Notes: generated from the letters alone by a model not told the origin. A DNA stretch of 64,000 nt from Cydia pomonella (GCF_033807575.1 NC_084724.1:11151228-11215227); one strand, 5' to 3'. Shown: positions 11,922 to 23,640, counted from the first letter of the stretch. A program made the numbers and translations.

Positions 11922-11957
11922 TATAAAAGAGACCCTTAGTTTGATAAACACATCAGT
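11922..11957 (+). promoter_or_regulatory. Core promoter of the Kazal gene at 11992
   Basis: A TATAAAAG box at 11922-11929 is followed by TCAGT at 11953-11957, an arthropod-type initiator. The initiator A lies about 33 bp from the start of the TATA box. This predicts a 5' UTR of about 37 nt before the ATG at 11992. Confidence 0.7.
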
Positions 11958-11991
11958 TTGATAACTGCAAAGGTACTGCACCTAACAGAAC

Positions 11992-13133
11992 ATGAGAATT
12001 ATACTTGGTAAGAGGATCAATCTTTTAAAATTGTTATTATGTCAATAACAGGTTATAATTGGGCACGCTTTTTATTGATAGACAGATACCATTGTCAGAT
12101 TTGTAAATACGTTGTAACAGAAAATAAGAATTTTACTCAGAACAACTTTCTAAATTTAACAACTTTCTAAATTTGTTATGCCCGTATAGCCGGGAGTCTG
12201 CCAATGTATATTTTTTAAAGATATTCTACACTGTTCAATTTTATCTTTCTTCGTCGCTTCAGATAGATAGACCTCTGATTATATTACTGTGATAACTAGT
12301 GACTTTAAAAATGACTAACCCCTAGAACTTGTTTTAGTGTTGACGTTGATCACCGCACTACTGGGATGTGCATTGGCGGTGGCAGAGAGCTGCATATGTT
12401 CTAAGATATATGCCCCCGTATGCTCAACATCTGGGAACACTTTTTCGAACAATTGCACGTAAGGAACTCCATTGTATTTTAGTACGGGCGATTTTCCGCA
12501 ACTCGACGACTGGCGCCTATTTTGCTTAATAAGGGGGGGGGGGGGGGGGGAGCCCATCTCCTCAAGGAATCCTATCAAACCTTTGATGTTGAGTAGGACC
12601 TCAGGGAGGTGAGGTCTCTCAGGGATCCGAGATGTTTTGCTCTGTATGGGGCCACTCCGCTGCATTCCAGCACCACGTGAGAGGCTGTTTCTTCTGTCTC
12701 CATGCATCCTCGGCATAGGGGACTGTCTGTGACACCTGTTATGAAAAGATGTTTGTTAAATAGTCCATGACCTGTTATGACACTGGTTACCATACTCAGT
12801 CGGACCTTCCCTAGTTGCAGGAGCGTCCTTGTGAGCTTTCCGTTGATGCCAGGCATGGCTTCTTTTGCCTCCAACTCCATCATGATTATCAACAGTCTGG
12901 CGCCCCTCACGGCGCTATAAGACCTCAATTTAGTCTAATCTTTTAGTCATAACCGTTCCAAATATCTAATGTCTTGTGCTACTAACAGGTTCCGCTATAG
13001 TGACCTGTGTCATATAAATGTAATATAGTCTTCTTGGTAGTGCGTGACCATTTTCAATTTATATATTAAACTCTCTTTCAGGAGGAAGTGCGCAAATGAG
13101 GACTTTGCTTACAACGGAGAATGTTGCCCCTAG
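11992..13133 (+). CDS. Secreted Kazal-type inhibitor-like peptide, 62 aa
   Basis: The exons are 11992-12007, 12338-12458 and 13082-13133, with donors GTAAGA and GTAAGG and acceptors TTTTAG and TTTCAG. The introns are in phase 1 and phase 2. The product starts MRIILVLTLITALLG, a signal peptide probably cut after AVA. A single Kazal domain follows: C-x-C-x7-C-x10-C-x3-C-x10-C, with the block YAPVCSTSGNTFSNNC. Kazal domains block serine proteases by presenting a substrate-like loop. The P1 residue, two after the second cysteine, is Lys (CSK), which by family rules suggests a trypsin-like target. An oddity is an extra cysteine next to C6 (ECCP at the C-terminus), making seven in the mature part. 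Intron 2 holds a LINE fragment. The fold is clear; the target and tissue are unknown. Confidence 0.85.
12530..12945 (-). mobile_element. LINE C-terminal fragment in a Kazal intron
   Basis: The minus-strand frame 12928-12575 contains GHGLFNKHLF, then CRGCMETEETASHVVLEC. This is the Cys-His motif found after the RNase H region of R1/Jockey-type LINE proteins. A second frame continues with LPEVLLNIKGLIGFLEEMG, the usual last residues. The frame change near 12600 marks decay. The 3' side is an 18-bp homopolymer G run at about 12533-12550. It sits wholly in intron 2 of the gene at 11992. Confidence 0.75.
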
Positions 13134-13364
13134 TACGTAGTATTAATGAGATAAACAGCTCTCAATACTGCTGGGATACGTACTTATTCATATAACACTA
13201 AAATAATATGCAATAAACTACCTACTGAAACTAATTTCTTAAGTTTTATTTCGACTACTTTGACATCTGTATTAAATTGTATTCCCTTAAATACGGCCAC
13301 GCCGGCGTTTATAGCTGATTTAAATAACAGGTTCTTGAATAAAATGTTAGGTTCACTTTATTTT
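13134..13364. other. Downstream flank of the first plus-strand Kazal gene
   Basis: AT-rich; no other gene. No strong AATAAA lies within the first 60 bp after the stop. CAATAAA at about 13212 could serve as poly(A) signal. Confidence 0.4.
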
Positions 13365-13615
13365 TACGACCGGTTTGGCCTAGTGGGTAGTGACCCGTGC
13401 CTACGAAGCTGATGGTCCCGGGTTCAAATCCTGGTAAGCATGAGCATGGATATTTGTTCCTGAGTCATGGGTGTTTTCTATGTATTTAAGTATTTATAAA
13501 TATATATATATTATATATATCGTTGTCTATCGTTGAGCTCACTGTGAGACTAGTCAATTTGTGTAATAATGTCCTATAATATTTATTTATTATTTATTTA
13601 TAATATTTATTATTT
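13365..13615 (+). mobile_element. tRNA-derived SINE, copy 3
   Basis: This is the same family as 1508-1775, with the head at 13365-13437. It carries a small deletion after the box B region (GGTAAGCATGAGC in place of the longer GGTAAGGGCA... form) and ends in TATTTATT repeats. Confidence 0.85.
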
Positions 13616-14015
13616 TATTTTCAAAAAACTACTGTATGTGTAGGTATGTGTAATTTTATTAGCTTAAATCATACACAACTTCCTTACGGGCGAAACAAAA
13701 GTAGTAAGATAGTTCGTAGTCAGACGTCAACTCGACAAGTTGTCTCGTACCTATTATCACAGGTTGAGCTTGATATCGTATCGCTCCCTCGCGTTCTCTT
13801 GGTACCTATCTTTAACGGTCGAGCTCGATTATATATCGCTCCCTACTTATTATTGTAATTAGTGTTAGTTTAGTATTGAGTTGTGTTAATATAGATTTAT
13901 TGTTGTTACCGCGTCTGAACTTTTTATTTGCAACAATCCCAACACCTAAGTACATATACCAGACCCCACTGCCAAGCTATTACTTAGGTGTTTAAAAGTT
14001 GACGCCATACCAAAA
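13616..14015. other. Unassigned stretch upstream of the gypsy element
   Basis: It includes a paired motif (GTTGAGCTTGATATCGTATCGCTCCCT and a similar GTCGAGCTCGATTATATATCGCTCCCT about 50 bp later, 13763-13840). It ends CAACAATCCCAACA near 13950. It may be part of an old LTR; no second copy is present to prove it. Confidence 0.3.
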
Positions 14016-14019
14016 ACAT

Positions 14020-14387
14020 TGTGGGTACCGTAACGGTCACTACACGTAGCTTTCGTATGCGAAGCAAGGCGATAGCAGAGAAGCGAAGAAATGAGAAAAG
14101 CAGCTTCAACTTTAAATTATAATCATAAAAACTAAAGAGAAAGCGTTACAATATGAATTTGCGTAAGCGGCAGTTATACAAAACAAGTGCGCGGGCGCAT
14201 ATGAACGCGGTCAGAGAGCGAGTGTCGGCTGCCGATGCAGTGAGGGAACCGGCCCTCGAGGCGACGGCGGGTGTTGCGCGCGGCGTGCGGGACGTGTGAC
14301 GTATGCGCTGCCCCTTTGTGTCCGCGCGTCTGGCCGATGGTTCAAGCGCCATAAGCGGAGCGGGTCGGGTAGCGAGTTACCGCTACA
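14020..14387 (-). repeat. 3' LTR of the gypsy element
   Basis: 368 bp, and 1 mismatch to the LTR at 18460-18827. The pol stop codon at 14412 lies only 24 bp away. Confidence 0.95.
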
Positions 14388-14411
14388 AGTACTCCCCCGC
14401 TGAGACCGTGA

Positions 14412-17400
14412 CTACGGGCGATAGTAATCTGGGAATCTGACTGCCCGCCCACTCTTTGTTCTTCTCTCGGTCTCTTGCTCGATCGTTCTGCTGATATCAG
14501 GAGTACCAGTACGTGCCAGTTGCTCGTCCTTTGCCATATAAGCCGGTTTGAGGCGATCTATGGTGACGGTAACTTCTTTACCCTGCACGAGTATGTCGTA
14601 TGTTTTCGATCCCCTTCTAACGACCTTGTACGGCCCAAGATATGCTGCCTTAAGAGGTCTTCGTGCTGGACCCTGCCGTAGAAAGACATGTGTAGCTGTG
14701 TTGAGGTCTTTGGGGATGTAGAATGGTCGAGTACCATGGCGGGATGACGGCTGTGGAACCAACTTGGCCATATGAGAACGAAGCCGGCTGGCGTAGTCTT
14801 CGTAGTCGACCACCTGATCGGGTGATGAAGTCAGGAACTGCCCAGGCAAGCGGAGTGGCTCGCCATAGACCAGCTCAGCTGCAGATGCCTGGATATCTTC
14901 CTTCCAGGCGCTCCTAATCCCAAGAAGTACTAAAGGTAAGACCTCAGTCCATGATGGCGACGCATAGCACGTGATGGCGGCCTTGAGCTGCCGATGCAGA
15001 CGTTCCAACATCCCATTTGCCGCAGGATGGTACGCGGTCGTAGTGTGGTGCTCGGTGCCCATCAGTTTCGCCAAGGACTGGAACATGCGCGACTCAAACT
15101 GGCGGCCGCGGTCCGTTGTGATGCGCTCTGGACAACCGAAGCGTGAGACCCAGCCAGCCAGGAATGCGGCCGCGCAGGTCTCTGCTGTGATGTCCTTCAG
15201 TGGGTACGCCTCAGGCCATCGCGTGAAGCGGTCGATGGCTGTGAGGCAGTACCTGAAATCATTAGATGGGGGTAAGGGACCGACAATGTCAATGTGGACA
15301 TGTCGAAAACGGGCTTGAGGTGGCTTGAATTGTCCAATTGGTGAGGAAGTATGCTTCGTTATTTTGCAACGCTGACAGTGTATACACTCCCTTGCCCATT
15401 GTCGACAGTCTTGCCTCACGCCAGGCCATACGAATCTATGCGTGACCAATCGTACCGTAGTTTTTACGCCAGGATGGCTTAGGTTGTGGAGAGCATGGAA
15501 TACCTGACGCCGATGCGTTGGCGTGATGTACGGTCTAGGCTCTGGAGTTGACACGTCGCAGTAGATTGGCATGTTTGAATGCGGAGTTGTTACCTTCTGC
15601 AGGTCTAGCGAAGAACCATCTCTGAGTAGGTCCTGCAACTCAGTGTCTGCCTCCTGGTCGCGGGCTAAAGACTGGTAATCAAAGGGAGTAAAGGCGAGTT
15701 CCTCAATTCGTGATAGCGTGTCTGCCACTGCATTGTCTCTGCCGGCTATAAATCTGACATCAGTGGTGAATTGGGAAATATAATCCAGGTATCTATACTG
15801 ACGTGGTGAACAGTTGTCTCTGCGTGTGCTGAATGCGTATGTGAGTGGCTTGTGGTCAGTATAGATACTGAAAGTACGCGCTTCGACCATGTACCTAAAG
15901 TACCGAATAGCCTCGTAAATTGCAAGAAGCTCTCTGTCATACGGGCTGTACTTTCGTTGTGCTGCGTTTAGCTTCCGCGAAAAGAAAGCTAATGGCTCCC
16001 ACGCGCCATTTTTAAACTGTTGGAGCACAGCACCGATCGCGACGTCTGATGCATCTGTCTGGATTGCGAGCTCGGCCTTGGAGTCTGGATGAGCCAAAAG
16101 TGCTGCCTGTGCCAATCTGTACTTACAGGTTTCAAAGGCCTCCGTTTGCTCTGCGTTCAGGTCGATCGGCTTGGAACCTTTCGTCTGATCACCGCCGAGT
16201 AGTAAATGGAGTGGAGCTTGTATTGCTGCTGCCCCAGGGATAAAACGACGGTAAAAATTCATCATACCCAGGAATCTCCTTAACTCCTTCGTATTCTGAG
16301 GTACCGGAAATTCCTGGACGGCTTGTACCTTACTTTCCAAAGGGCTGATACCTTGTGCGGATACTGCGTGCCCTAAGAAGGTGACCTTGGATTGACCGAA
16401 GACGCACTTTGCTGTATTTATTAGCATCCCGAAGTCCTGCAGTCGTCCGAACAGCTGGCGGAGATGCTGTTGATGCTGAGCTTCTGACTCTGAGTAGACG
16501 ATTATGTCGTCAATGTATCCAAAGCAAAAATCGAGTCCCTTCAGCACTTCATCCAGAAAGCGCTGGAATGTCTGAGCTGCATTTCTGAGGCCAAACGTCA
16601 TGTAAGGGAACTCGAACAAGCCAAAAGGCGTGGTGATAGCGGTCTTGGGTATGTCGTCGACAAAAACTGGTATTTGATTATACGCCTTGACTAAGTCTAT
16701 GGTACTAAAGATCTTCTTACCTGCCAGCTGGTAAGCGAAGTCTTGTATGTGCGGCACTGGGTAACAATCAGGTATGGTTCGTGCGTTGAGAGCCCTGTAG
16801 TCTCCACACGGTCTCCAGCCGTCATTCTTTTTGCGTGCCAAATGTAGTGGAGAGGACCATGCACTCTCTGATCTTCGAGCAGTACCGTTGCGGACCATAT
16901 CCTCGAACTCCTTTTTTGCTATAGCCAGTCTCTCTGGATCCAGGCGACGCGGACGGCCGGAGACCGGTGGTCCTGGAGTGGTCCTGATGTGATGCTCTGT
17001 ACTATGCTTTGGAGTGCCCGGCTTACCAGCTGGACGGGTAATGTCTGGGTACTTACTAAGTAGTTCACGGAAAGGCGTACTCGCACTTTCCAAGGCCATC
17101 ATGTGTATGGAATATATTTCCTCGCTGCTACCAGGGACCCTGGCCGGAGTGGTGAGTAAAGTTATGGCGTCGACCAGGCGTTGGTTTCGGACATCGACGA
17201 GAAGGTTGTAGAATCCTAAAAAGTCGACGCCGATGATGGGTTTAGAGACGTCAGCAACTGTGAAGCGCCACTCGAATGCTCGCCGGAGTCCTAGATCAAT
17301 ATGGAGGTTCAGGAGTCCATAAGTGGCAATCTCTGTGCCGTTAGCGGCAAATAGGAGATATTTCGTCCTGGGACATGCCCCCCGAACAGCTGACCTCGGA

Positions 17401-17597
17401 AAAACACACAGGTCTGAACCCGTGTCTATTAGGTATTGCACCTTCGTCGTACGGTCAGTGATGAACAGGCGGCGGGTTGTTGTTGTTGGGCAGTCGCTCG
17501 CCGCTACTAGTGGCCGCCCTGAGCGTTTCCCGAACGGTAACTGCATGGCTGCTTGCATGTCTTTGCTTTGTTGCCAAAAGTAAAATGATACCAGCAA
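14412..17597 (-). CDS. Gypsy Pol polyprotein: protease, RT, RNase H, integrase
   Basis: The frame is open for 1061 codons. In order: aspartic protease ([12 protein letters not shown], near residue 56), reverse transcriptase (palm with [15 protein letters not shown] and the catalytic YIDD, about residues 340-375), RNase H ([15 protein letters not shown], about 520), a zinc-binding H-H-C-C integrase N-terminus ([10 protein letters not shown] ... CIHCQRC, about 710-755), and the DDE core ([19 protein letters not shown], then [12 protein letters not shown]). All key residues are present. The frame begins TTG, not ATG, and overlaps the end of gag by 91 nt in the -1 frame, so translation by -1 frameshifting from gag is expected. 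No stop or frameshift damage is visible. Confidence 0.93.
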   Translation of the reverse strand: MLVSFYFWQQSKDMQAAMQLPFGKRSGRPLVAASDCPTTTTRRLFITDRTTKVQYLIDTGSDLCVFPRSAVRGACPRTKYLLFAANGTEIATYGLLNLHIDLGLRRAFEWRFTVADVSKPIIGVDFLGFYNLLVDVRNQRLVDAITLLTTPARVPGSSEEIYSIHMMALESASTPFRELLSKYPDITRPAGKPGTPKHSTEHHIRTTPGPPVSGRPRRLDPERLAIAKKEFEDMVRNGTARRSESAWSSPLHLARKKNDGWRPCGDYRALNARTIPDCYPVPHIQDFAYQLAGKKIFSTIDLVKAYNQIPVFVDDIPKTAITTPFGLFEFPYMTFGLRNAAQTFQRFLDEVLKGLDFCFGYIDDIIVYSESEAQHQQHLRQLFGRLQDFGMLINTAKCVFGQSKVTFLGHAVSAQGISPLESKVQAVQEFPVPQNTKELRRFLGMMNFYRRFIPGAAAIQAPLHLLLGGDQTKGSKPIDLNAEQTEAFETCKYRLAQAALLAHPDSKAELAIQTDASDVAIGAVLQQFKNGAWEPLAFFSRKLNAAQRKYSPYDRELLAIYEAIRYFRYMVEARTFSIYTDHKPLTYAFSTRRDNCSPRQYRYLDYISQFTTDVRFIAGRDNAVADTLSRIEELAFTPFDYQSLARDQEADTELQDLLRDGSSLDLQKVTTPHSNMPIYCDVSTPEPRPYITPTHRRQVFHALHNLSHPGVKTTVRLVTHRFVWPGVRQDCRQWARECIHCQRCKITKHTSSPIGQFKPPQARFRHVHIDIVGPLPPSNDFRYCLTAIDRFTRWPEAYPLKDITAETCAAAFLAGWVSRFGCPERITTDRGRQFESRMFQSLAKLMGTEHHTTTAYHPAANGMLERLHRQLKAAITCYASPSWTEVLPLVLLGIRSAWKEDIQASAAELVYGEPLRLPGQFLTSSPDQVVDYEDYASRLRSHMAKLVPQPSSRHGTRPFYIPKDLNTATHVFLRQGPARRPLKAAYLGPYKVVRRGSKTYDILVQGKEVTVTIDRLKPAYMAKDEQLARTGTPDISRTIEQETERRTKSGRAVRFPDYYRP

Positions 17598-18394
17598 TGT
17601 GGATGACCTTCGGGACGTTGTCTGGAGCGGGATCGGCCTCTTGACCTTGAATGGGAGCGAGAACGCCTGCGGCTATTGAATGAACCAGACCTATGACCTT
17701 GAACCTTAAGGAGGCTTTCTACTTGCCGTGTCAATTCCTCTACTCGCTGTTCCAAAGCGGTACCTGGCACGCTCGAGGAGGTGCTAGCAACCTTGTAGGA
17801 TGGCTGCGCTACGTCGATGACCTTGTCTGCCAGGCCTGCCAGGGTGTCGAGGTCCAAGGTAGGCTGAAATGCAACAACAGTCTGTACATTAGGTGGTAAT
17901 CTACTGGTCCAAATAGTCCGAATAAATTCCTGCGGCATGTGCGGTCCAGCTAAATCCATAAGATGCCTCAGAAACTCGGTTGGCTTTCTGTCTCCAATTT
18001 CCTCATGCTGGAGCAATTGCAGGGTTTTCTTTTCACGAGAGACAGAAATACGTTGAATGAGCTCGCTTTTTAATTTAGTATACTTGCCAGTAGCTGGAGG
18101 ATTACGAAGAATGTCCTTGATTTTGACTGCGTACTCTGGGTCGAGCTGGCCGCACACGAAATGGTATTTTGTCTCGTCCAAAGTGATGCCAGAAAGACTG
18201 AATTGGCTTTCTAATTGCGCGAACCAAACCTCTGGTTCATCTGGCCAAAACGGTGGCGGACGCACACCCACTCGAAACACATCACTTGGACCACCACCCA
18301 AATGTACCGTACCTGGACCGGATCTGTTGCTAGCCTCTGTCGGAATACCTGAACCACCACTTGTATTTTGCACATTTCCCGTTCCATTAGGCAT
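17507..18394 (-). CDS. Gypsy Gag structural protein
   Basis: The open frame extends up to 18457, but it begins TTG and overlaps the primer-binding site. The first ATG is at 18394, giving about 295 residues, and I take this as the start. The capsid-like part contains [20 protein letters not shown] and [10 protein letters not shown], conserved in this insect gypsy group. Near the C-terminus an Arg/Ser-rich basic stretch leads into [18 protein letters not shown]. That is a CX2HX9CX3C nucleic-acid-binding knuckle in place of the usual CCHC. Gag forms the particle and binds element RNA. Its end overlaps pol by 91 nt. Confidence 0.9.
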   Translation of the reverse strand: MPNGTGNVQNTSGGSGIPTEASNRSGPGTVHLGGGPSDVFRVGVRPPPFWPDEPEVWFAQLESQFSLSGITLDETKYHFVCGQLDPEYAVKIKDILRNPPATGKYTKLKSELIQRISVSREKKTLQLLQHEEIGDRKPTEFLRHLMDLAGPHMPQEFIRTIWTSRLPPNVQTVVAFQPTLDLDTLAGLADKVIDVAQPSYKVASTSSSVPGTALEQRVEELTRQVESLLKVQGHRSGSFNSRRRSRSHSRSRGRSRSRQRPEGHPHCWYHFTFGNKAKTCKQPCSYRSGNAQGGH

Positions 18395-18459
18395 TGCTGA
18401 AAGTTCTTTCTTGCCGCCGATGAATGTGTCCACTTTCCTTTTGTCGCGGGTCACCAATT

Positions 18460-18827
18460 TGTGGGTACCGTAACGGTCACTACACGTAGCTTTCGTATGC
18501 GAAGCAAGGCGATAGCAGAGAAGCGAAGAAATGAGAAAAGCAGCTTCAACTTTAAATTATAATCATAAAAACTAAAGAGAAAGCGTTACAATATGAATTT
18601 GCGTAAGCGGCAGTTATACAAAACAAGTGCGCGGGCGCATATGAACGCGGTCAGAGAGCGAGTGTCGGGTGCCGATGCAGTGAGGGAACCGGCCCTCGAG
18701 GCGACGGCGGGTGTTGCGCGCGGCGTGCGGGACGTGTGACGTATGCGCTGCCCCTTTGTGTCCGCGCGTCTGGCCGATGGTTCAAGCGCCATAAGCGGAG
18801 CGGGTCGGGTAGCGAGTTACCGCTACA
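18460..18827 (-). repeat. 5' LTR of the gypsy element
   Basis: This is the promoter-bearing LTR with respect to element transcription, which runs leftwards. The primer-binding site lies at about 18441-18456, three bases beyond it. Confidence 0.95.
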
Positions 18828-18831
18828 ACAT

Positions 18832-19607
18832 TACTAAGTTCCTATCTCAAAAAAGTTTGATTAAATTAAATTTGATGGTTTACCTTATAATATTATTTTT
18901 CTCAAACTTGTAATGAAATGTTGACATGACTTACTTCAAATTAGGTCCGGAAATACTACATACCAGGTGCGATGAGTGAAGATGATATGTAAAGGAATTT
19001 CATACAGCCTTACACACCTAGGCCTGTAAGGCAACCTTCTTTTGTTTTTAAACGTCAAATTATGGCACGTCTTGGCATTCAACCATAAAAAACCTATAAG
19101 CAAAATTCTGCCATTATGCTTTTTTTCTTTTTTTGTCTTTTTCTTTCTTTTTTGTGTATGTTAAATATTATTTCAGGCTTTTAAAGGGGTTTTCGTTCCC
19201 CTTTGTAACCCTACGCACTGAATAACCTATCACATCAGGACATGAAACAATCATCATCATCATCATCATCCTATTTATTATTATTATTTCATTGCAAGTT
19301 TGAGAAAAGCACTATACAAATCTCGGCGAGAAACGGGGTTGCCGGCCGCGTATCCCTATCCGACCTCGCTAAGCTCGGCCGTCTATATCTACTTTGCCTG
19401 CAACTCTTCGTTTCCCGTCCTCTATAGTAATGTACTATTAAACCGATAATTCAACATGTATTAGAGTGGAGTTGGAGTTAATAAATGTATCTAAAGAATT
19501 GTTTGCGATACCGCCATGGTAATTAAATGTTATCTGAGTTATCTCACTTAGCATACTTGCATAAAACTGGAACTTTATTTCGTTACTCGCGTTCCATCGT
19601 TGACGAT
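18832..19607. other. Flank between gypsy element and Kazal gene at 19608
   Basis: It holds a T-rich tract at 19120-19150 and a (TCA)n run at 19251-19270. No other gene is visible. A weak TATA-like CATAAAA lies at 19559-19565, about 45 bp before the ATG at 19608. Confidence 0.4.
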
Positions 19608-21919
19608 ATGAGGATTTTATTTGGTGAGTAATACTAGTAGCTTATTTATGATTTTAAAAGAAAACTTCATGTTGCATTTATTTCTTTTACCTAAAGTTTT
19701 TTTGACATTTTTTCTAGTGTTTAATAGTTAATAAATAGTAGTAGTAGTTATATTGTGCAACGAGGGGGGTAAGTGAGATTTTGCAAACGAGGTCGTTAGA
19801 GGCACGATAGCCTCAAGTTCTTACCCCCGGAATTACACACAATGTTTTTCATCACTAAATTTTAAGTCAAATAATTCTTAAATACGGTGACATTTCAAAC
19901 AATCGTCCCCCCATATTGTTATTCTTTGACAGGTTAAGTACCGAAGGCACAGACATATTCAGCCACGATTAAAAATTATGTTAATTTTTTTTATGATATT
20001 AGTGAATCAATACAAAATTTTAAAATTCTTACTTTTTAGATAATTTGGTTTAGTAATTTGACATTGACACACATTGACATTTTTTTTTCCCAATATTTTT
20101 CTGTACGGCTTCTTTTATAAATGTAATTTATTTTTGTGATTACCTAATATTTGAATGCTGAAATTCCAGCCGAACATGTAAAGAACTGAATTTGTATATT
20201 AACAGGTGCCTTCGATGCCTAATCTGTCAACAAATTACAAAATGGCGGACGAATGTTTGATAATAATGCTTAAAATTTAGTTTTTTCTTCGCAACTGTAA
20301 TGAAAAGCATTGTGTGTAACTCCGGGGGTAAGAATATTGCAAACTCGGGTCTTTAATTCCTTCCCGTTTTTGAAGTTACCCCAATGCACGTTATCTGTCG
20401 TGTTTCAGTTTTAACTTTGTTATTCTTACTGGCTGCGTCTACATTGGCAGCGAAATGTTTATGTCATAGTTTCCTGTATTCTCCCGTGTGTTCTACCCTC
20501 GGGCACACCTTCAACAATAACTGCACGTAAGGCATATTATCATCAACAACGTCCTTTATAAATTCCATTGTATTAATTATTTTTATGAGCTTTTATTTAT
20601 TAAATATATTGAATCATGCAAGCTAAACCACTTGCCATTATTCGATTGAGCTGAAACTTTACATACATATGTAAGTTGGGTGAAAATGCAAATATCAAAT
20701 ATGGTGCCATAGAGTTGATGTGGACAGAGGGTACAGTCATAAGACCTCTGTGATAAAACAACGTAATCTCATTGTGTTTCTTAAACGTTGCCTCTGTTGA
20801 AAGAAAAGTAGAGTCAGTAATAATAAATGCTGATATCAAAAATGAGATTTTTGACTAAAAATTATTTTCTAGCAGACTATAGGAAGAGTTATGGCTTCAT
20901 CTGTCTATGTTTGTATTGTGAATTACACTAAATTATTAAAACTACAACTTTTGTTTATAGCCATAGACCAGTAAAAATACGGTTGTGCGAAAAGTTTAAT
21001 TTAATTATAACAGCCCGGTTTTTAAAATAATATTCTACTAAAATATTATCAGATAATAATGTATGTACAGGAATTCTAAAAATACGTAAGTAAGTAAATA
21101 GAAAAAAACCCGGCCAAGTGCAAGTTCATTTAACTCACGCACTGAAGGTTCCATATGAACTTAACTCATGCAACTATGACTGGTTTTAGTTCGTATATAA
21201 TCCTAAAGTCATGATATATCCGTGAAACTAAAAACATCAGCTATTATTTTCAATTCGTCGTAGTTCCAGTTCGTATTATAACTGGAGTTTTAGGTGTCAA
21301 TCGATTTATTTCAATGCCATGAATGGTAACAAAACATTTTACCTATTTAACCGACTGAAAGATATGTATTTTATTATTTATAACAAGAAGTCCCTATATC
21401 AATTTTCAGACCTTTAGCATCAAAATTTGTGGAAGTTCTATACAAAATTTCATTCCCTAGTTTAAGGGGTTGGGGGTAAAACCTTCACTAGATCAGCACC
21501 AGCTTACGTACCAAATTCCAGCTCTCTAGGATATCAGGAAGTACCCTAAGAGTTTTGATGATTATCAGAGAGTGAGTGATTGAGTGTGCCAGTATCTAAA
21601 GTATAAGAACTATGAAATTGAAACGTTCTTAGTTTAATAAGTCCACTATTTACATCATGTCCCAATATTTTTGTTTATCTGGTATAATCCAAACCAAAGT
21701 TATGAGGGTTCAAATGGACGAAGCGCTTTGAGAAAAGGTAGGTAGTGCCCTTGCGCTTCGCTTGGCTCGTCTTGGCGGGGGCACTACCGTGCCTGCAGAT
21801 CAATGTATTTTATGTACAGTATTATTATTATTTTTTTCAAATTTCCCTACTCTAATTTTACTGGTTTCAGGAGAAAATGCGCAATGGAGCCGTTTGCCTA
21901 CAATGGAAGATGTAATTAA
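19608..21919 (+). CDS. Secreted Kazal-type inhibitor-like peptide, 60 aa
   Basis: The exons are 19608-19623 (donor GTGAGT), 20409-20526 (acceptor TTTCAG, donor GTAAGG) and 21871-21919 (acceptor TTTCAG, stop TAA), with phases 1 and 2. The product begins MRILFVLTLLFLLAAS, a signal peptide probably cut after LAA. The Kazal domain has six cysteines but eight residues between C2 and C3 (CHSFLYSPVC), one more than the other cluster members. This moves the scissile loop, so P1 may be Ser or Phe. The C-terminal part is CAMEPFAYNGRCN. It is the first gene of duplicated block A; the gene at 33072-34330 is its sister. Intron 1 carries a MITE-like insertion at about 19745-20360. Confidence 0.85.
19745..20360. 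mobile_element. TTGTGCAACGAGGGG-type MITE in Kazal intron 1
   Basis: The left end is TTGTGCAACGAGGGGGGTAA. The right part contains TCCGGGGGTAAGAATATTGC near 20320, with internal inverted motifs around CCCCCGGA. The segment 20200-20355 is closely repeated at 28040-28235, which supports a dispersed element. It is non-coding. Confidence 0.6.
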
Positions 21920-22726
21920 GCATGGATATCGGGACTTACTTAAGAGTAAAAACTAAAATTATTTAAATATCTATGGAATTAATTTGTAGTAAAATGACAT
22001 TTGGCATTTTTACAAGCTTTTATTACAAGCTTTTATTTACTTTCACCTGACCGTTGTCTGTTTGTAATTAAATCTTGCAAGTTAAATTTGATCCACTTCC
22101 CGGTTTCCGATTGAGCTGAAAATTTACATATGTTAGTCGGGTGACAATGCAATATTATGGTACCATCGAGCTGATCTGATGATGGAGACAATAGGTGGAG
22201 ATAGGAACTCTGTGATAAAACAAAGCAACCTAATTGTGTTTGGGGTTTTTATAATTGTCTCGATGAGTATTAGTTGCCTGTGGAAAGAAAAGTACAGTCA
22301 GCGATAAAAGCTTGTACCAAAATTGAATTTTTTGCCAATTACTTATTCAGGCTTTAGTTTTACCAGTCCCGTTGTGTTAAAGTATATTTGTTACCAAATC
22401 TTGATAGCTAAATTAGGCCCACTGCTCAACTCCATTGAGTTGTATTTAAAACCAATCTTAAATTAAAAAGGGTTTTATTGACATGACTCTTATTTTACTC
22501 TAATCTTGTAATTATTCCATAATGTAATAAAAATATACAAATATATTATGTTCTTTGATTTAAATGTATTTAAATAAAATTAAGTAGAAAAAACATCGAA
22601 TACCGGAGGGTACTGTCATATTTTGAATATCTCAAAACAAACATGAACATCATTAAGACCCCGTGCATTCAAGTTATTCTCTCACTCTCACTGAACGTAA
22701 GTGTGAGCGAGACGGCTGTGCGTGCC

Positions 22727-22789
22727 CGAGATATTATATTTTTGAGTTGTCATATTTACAAATATGACAACTCAAAAATATATCTCGAG
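22727..22789. repeat. Near-perfect ~28-bp-arm palindrome
   Basis: TTTTTGAGTTGTCATATTT is followed after about four bases by its inverted copy AATATGACAACTCAAAAATA, continuing to CTCGAG. The corresponding position in duplicated block B (34810-34850) has only the left arm. Confidence 0.8.
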
Positions 22790-22989
22790 TTTTAAGAAAA
22801 AAGTAATTAATGGATACGATTAAAAATAAAATCGTGCATTTTTAGAAGCATATTTATATTTTTAGCTTTTGTGCAATAATTATTGCAAATGTGTAAGGTG
22901 CATTTTAGATTGTTTGTGATTTTTTGGATAGTTAAGAAAACAGGTTTCAAATTGAAGTAGTTACCAAAAAAAGGCCTTAAGATTGCTCG

Positions 22990-23640
22990 AAATAAATGGC
23001 CAAGAGCATGTCGGGCCATCCTCGGTTTGGGTGCCATAGTTACCATTCTGTCAGAATGAGCTCAACGGGGACTATTACTCGTAATAAGTATAATCTACAT
23101 TACAATCAAAAGGGAGTATTACTTATGCATCGCTTTGCGCGTCTTTTTACTAAGAAGAGAAGACTATTTGCAATAATTCAAAAGCGACCAGACCGATTGT
23201 ATTCGCTGTAATTTCGATTTATATAATTTAATGAAGCTTTTGTTGAACGATTTTATTTTCATGTTTTTTGGACCCACGGTTCAAAATTTTGAGGGGGACT
23301 ACATTTTTTTCTTTCGGAGCGATTATTTCCGAGAATAATCACTTTATCCCAAAATAATGGTTGGTAACCCGTATTCATTTTGAAAGACCTATCTATTAAC
23401 GATATCCAACTATTTCGTTAAAGTGAAAAAAAAAAATCAAAAATAACTATTTGATATGGGAGATACCGCAAAAAAAAATTATGTACTTGTTTTTATTTTA
23501 CCGCTCTCTTGCCATATATGATATCCATGCCAAGTTGCAGCTTTCTACCATCAACGATCACGAAGCAAAGCCGCGGACGGACGGACAGACGGACATGGCG
23601 AAACTGTAAGGTTTCCTAGTTGACTACGGAACCCTAAAAA
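22990..23640 (+). mobile_element. Dispersed TIR-type repeat (GGCCAAGAGCATGTCGGGCC)
   Basis: It begins TGGCCAAGAGCATGTCGGGCC and ends with ACGGACATGGCGAAAC and GACTACGGAACCC. A longer copy is at 55037-55769. Related ends (GTGCGAGTCGGACTCGC...) occur at 38543-39325, 48056-48358, 52441-52510 and 53302-53506. In block B (34985-35290) an internally deleted version sits at the equivalent site. Confidence 0.6.

Larger units (their letters stand above)
14016..18831 (-). mobile_element. Complete gypsy LTR retrotransposon, CsRn1/Kabuki-like
   Basis: Two 368-bp LTRs (14020-14387 and 18460-18827) start TGTGGGTACC on the plus strand and end CGCTACA. They flank gag and pol on the minus strand. I count one difference between the LTRs (14229 against 18669), so the insertion is young. 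A 4-bp duplication ACAT flanks it (14016-14019 and 18828-18831). Next to the 5' LTR (right side), minus-strand TGGTGACCCGC fits a tRNA-Trp-type primer-binding site. A GCGGGGGAGT polypurine tract adjoins the 3' LTR. There is no env frame. The gag zinc motif, which is CX2HX9CX3C, is the hallmark described for the CsRn1 clade, to which Bombyx Kabuki belongs. Confidence 0.93.

Noticed and set aside
14146..14352. 68-codon frame duplicated at 18586-18792
   Set aside because: It lies inside the two LTRs and appears twice only because the LTRs are repeats.
18395..18457. N-terminal 21 codons of the gag frame
   Set aside because: The frame there starts with TTG and overlaps the primer-binding site. 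The first ATG is at 18394.
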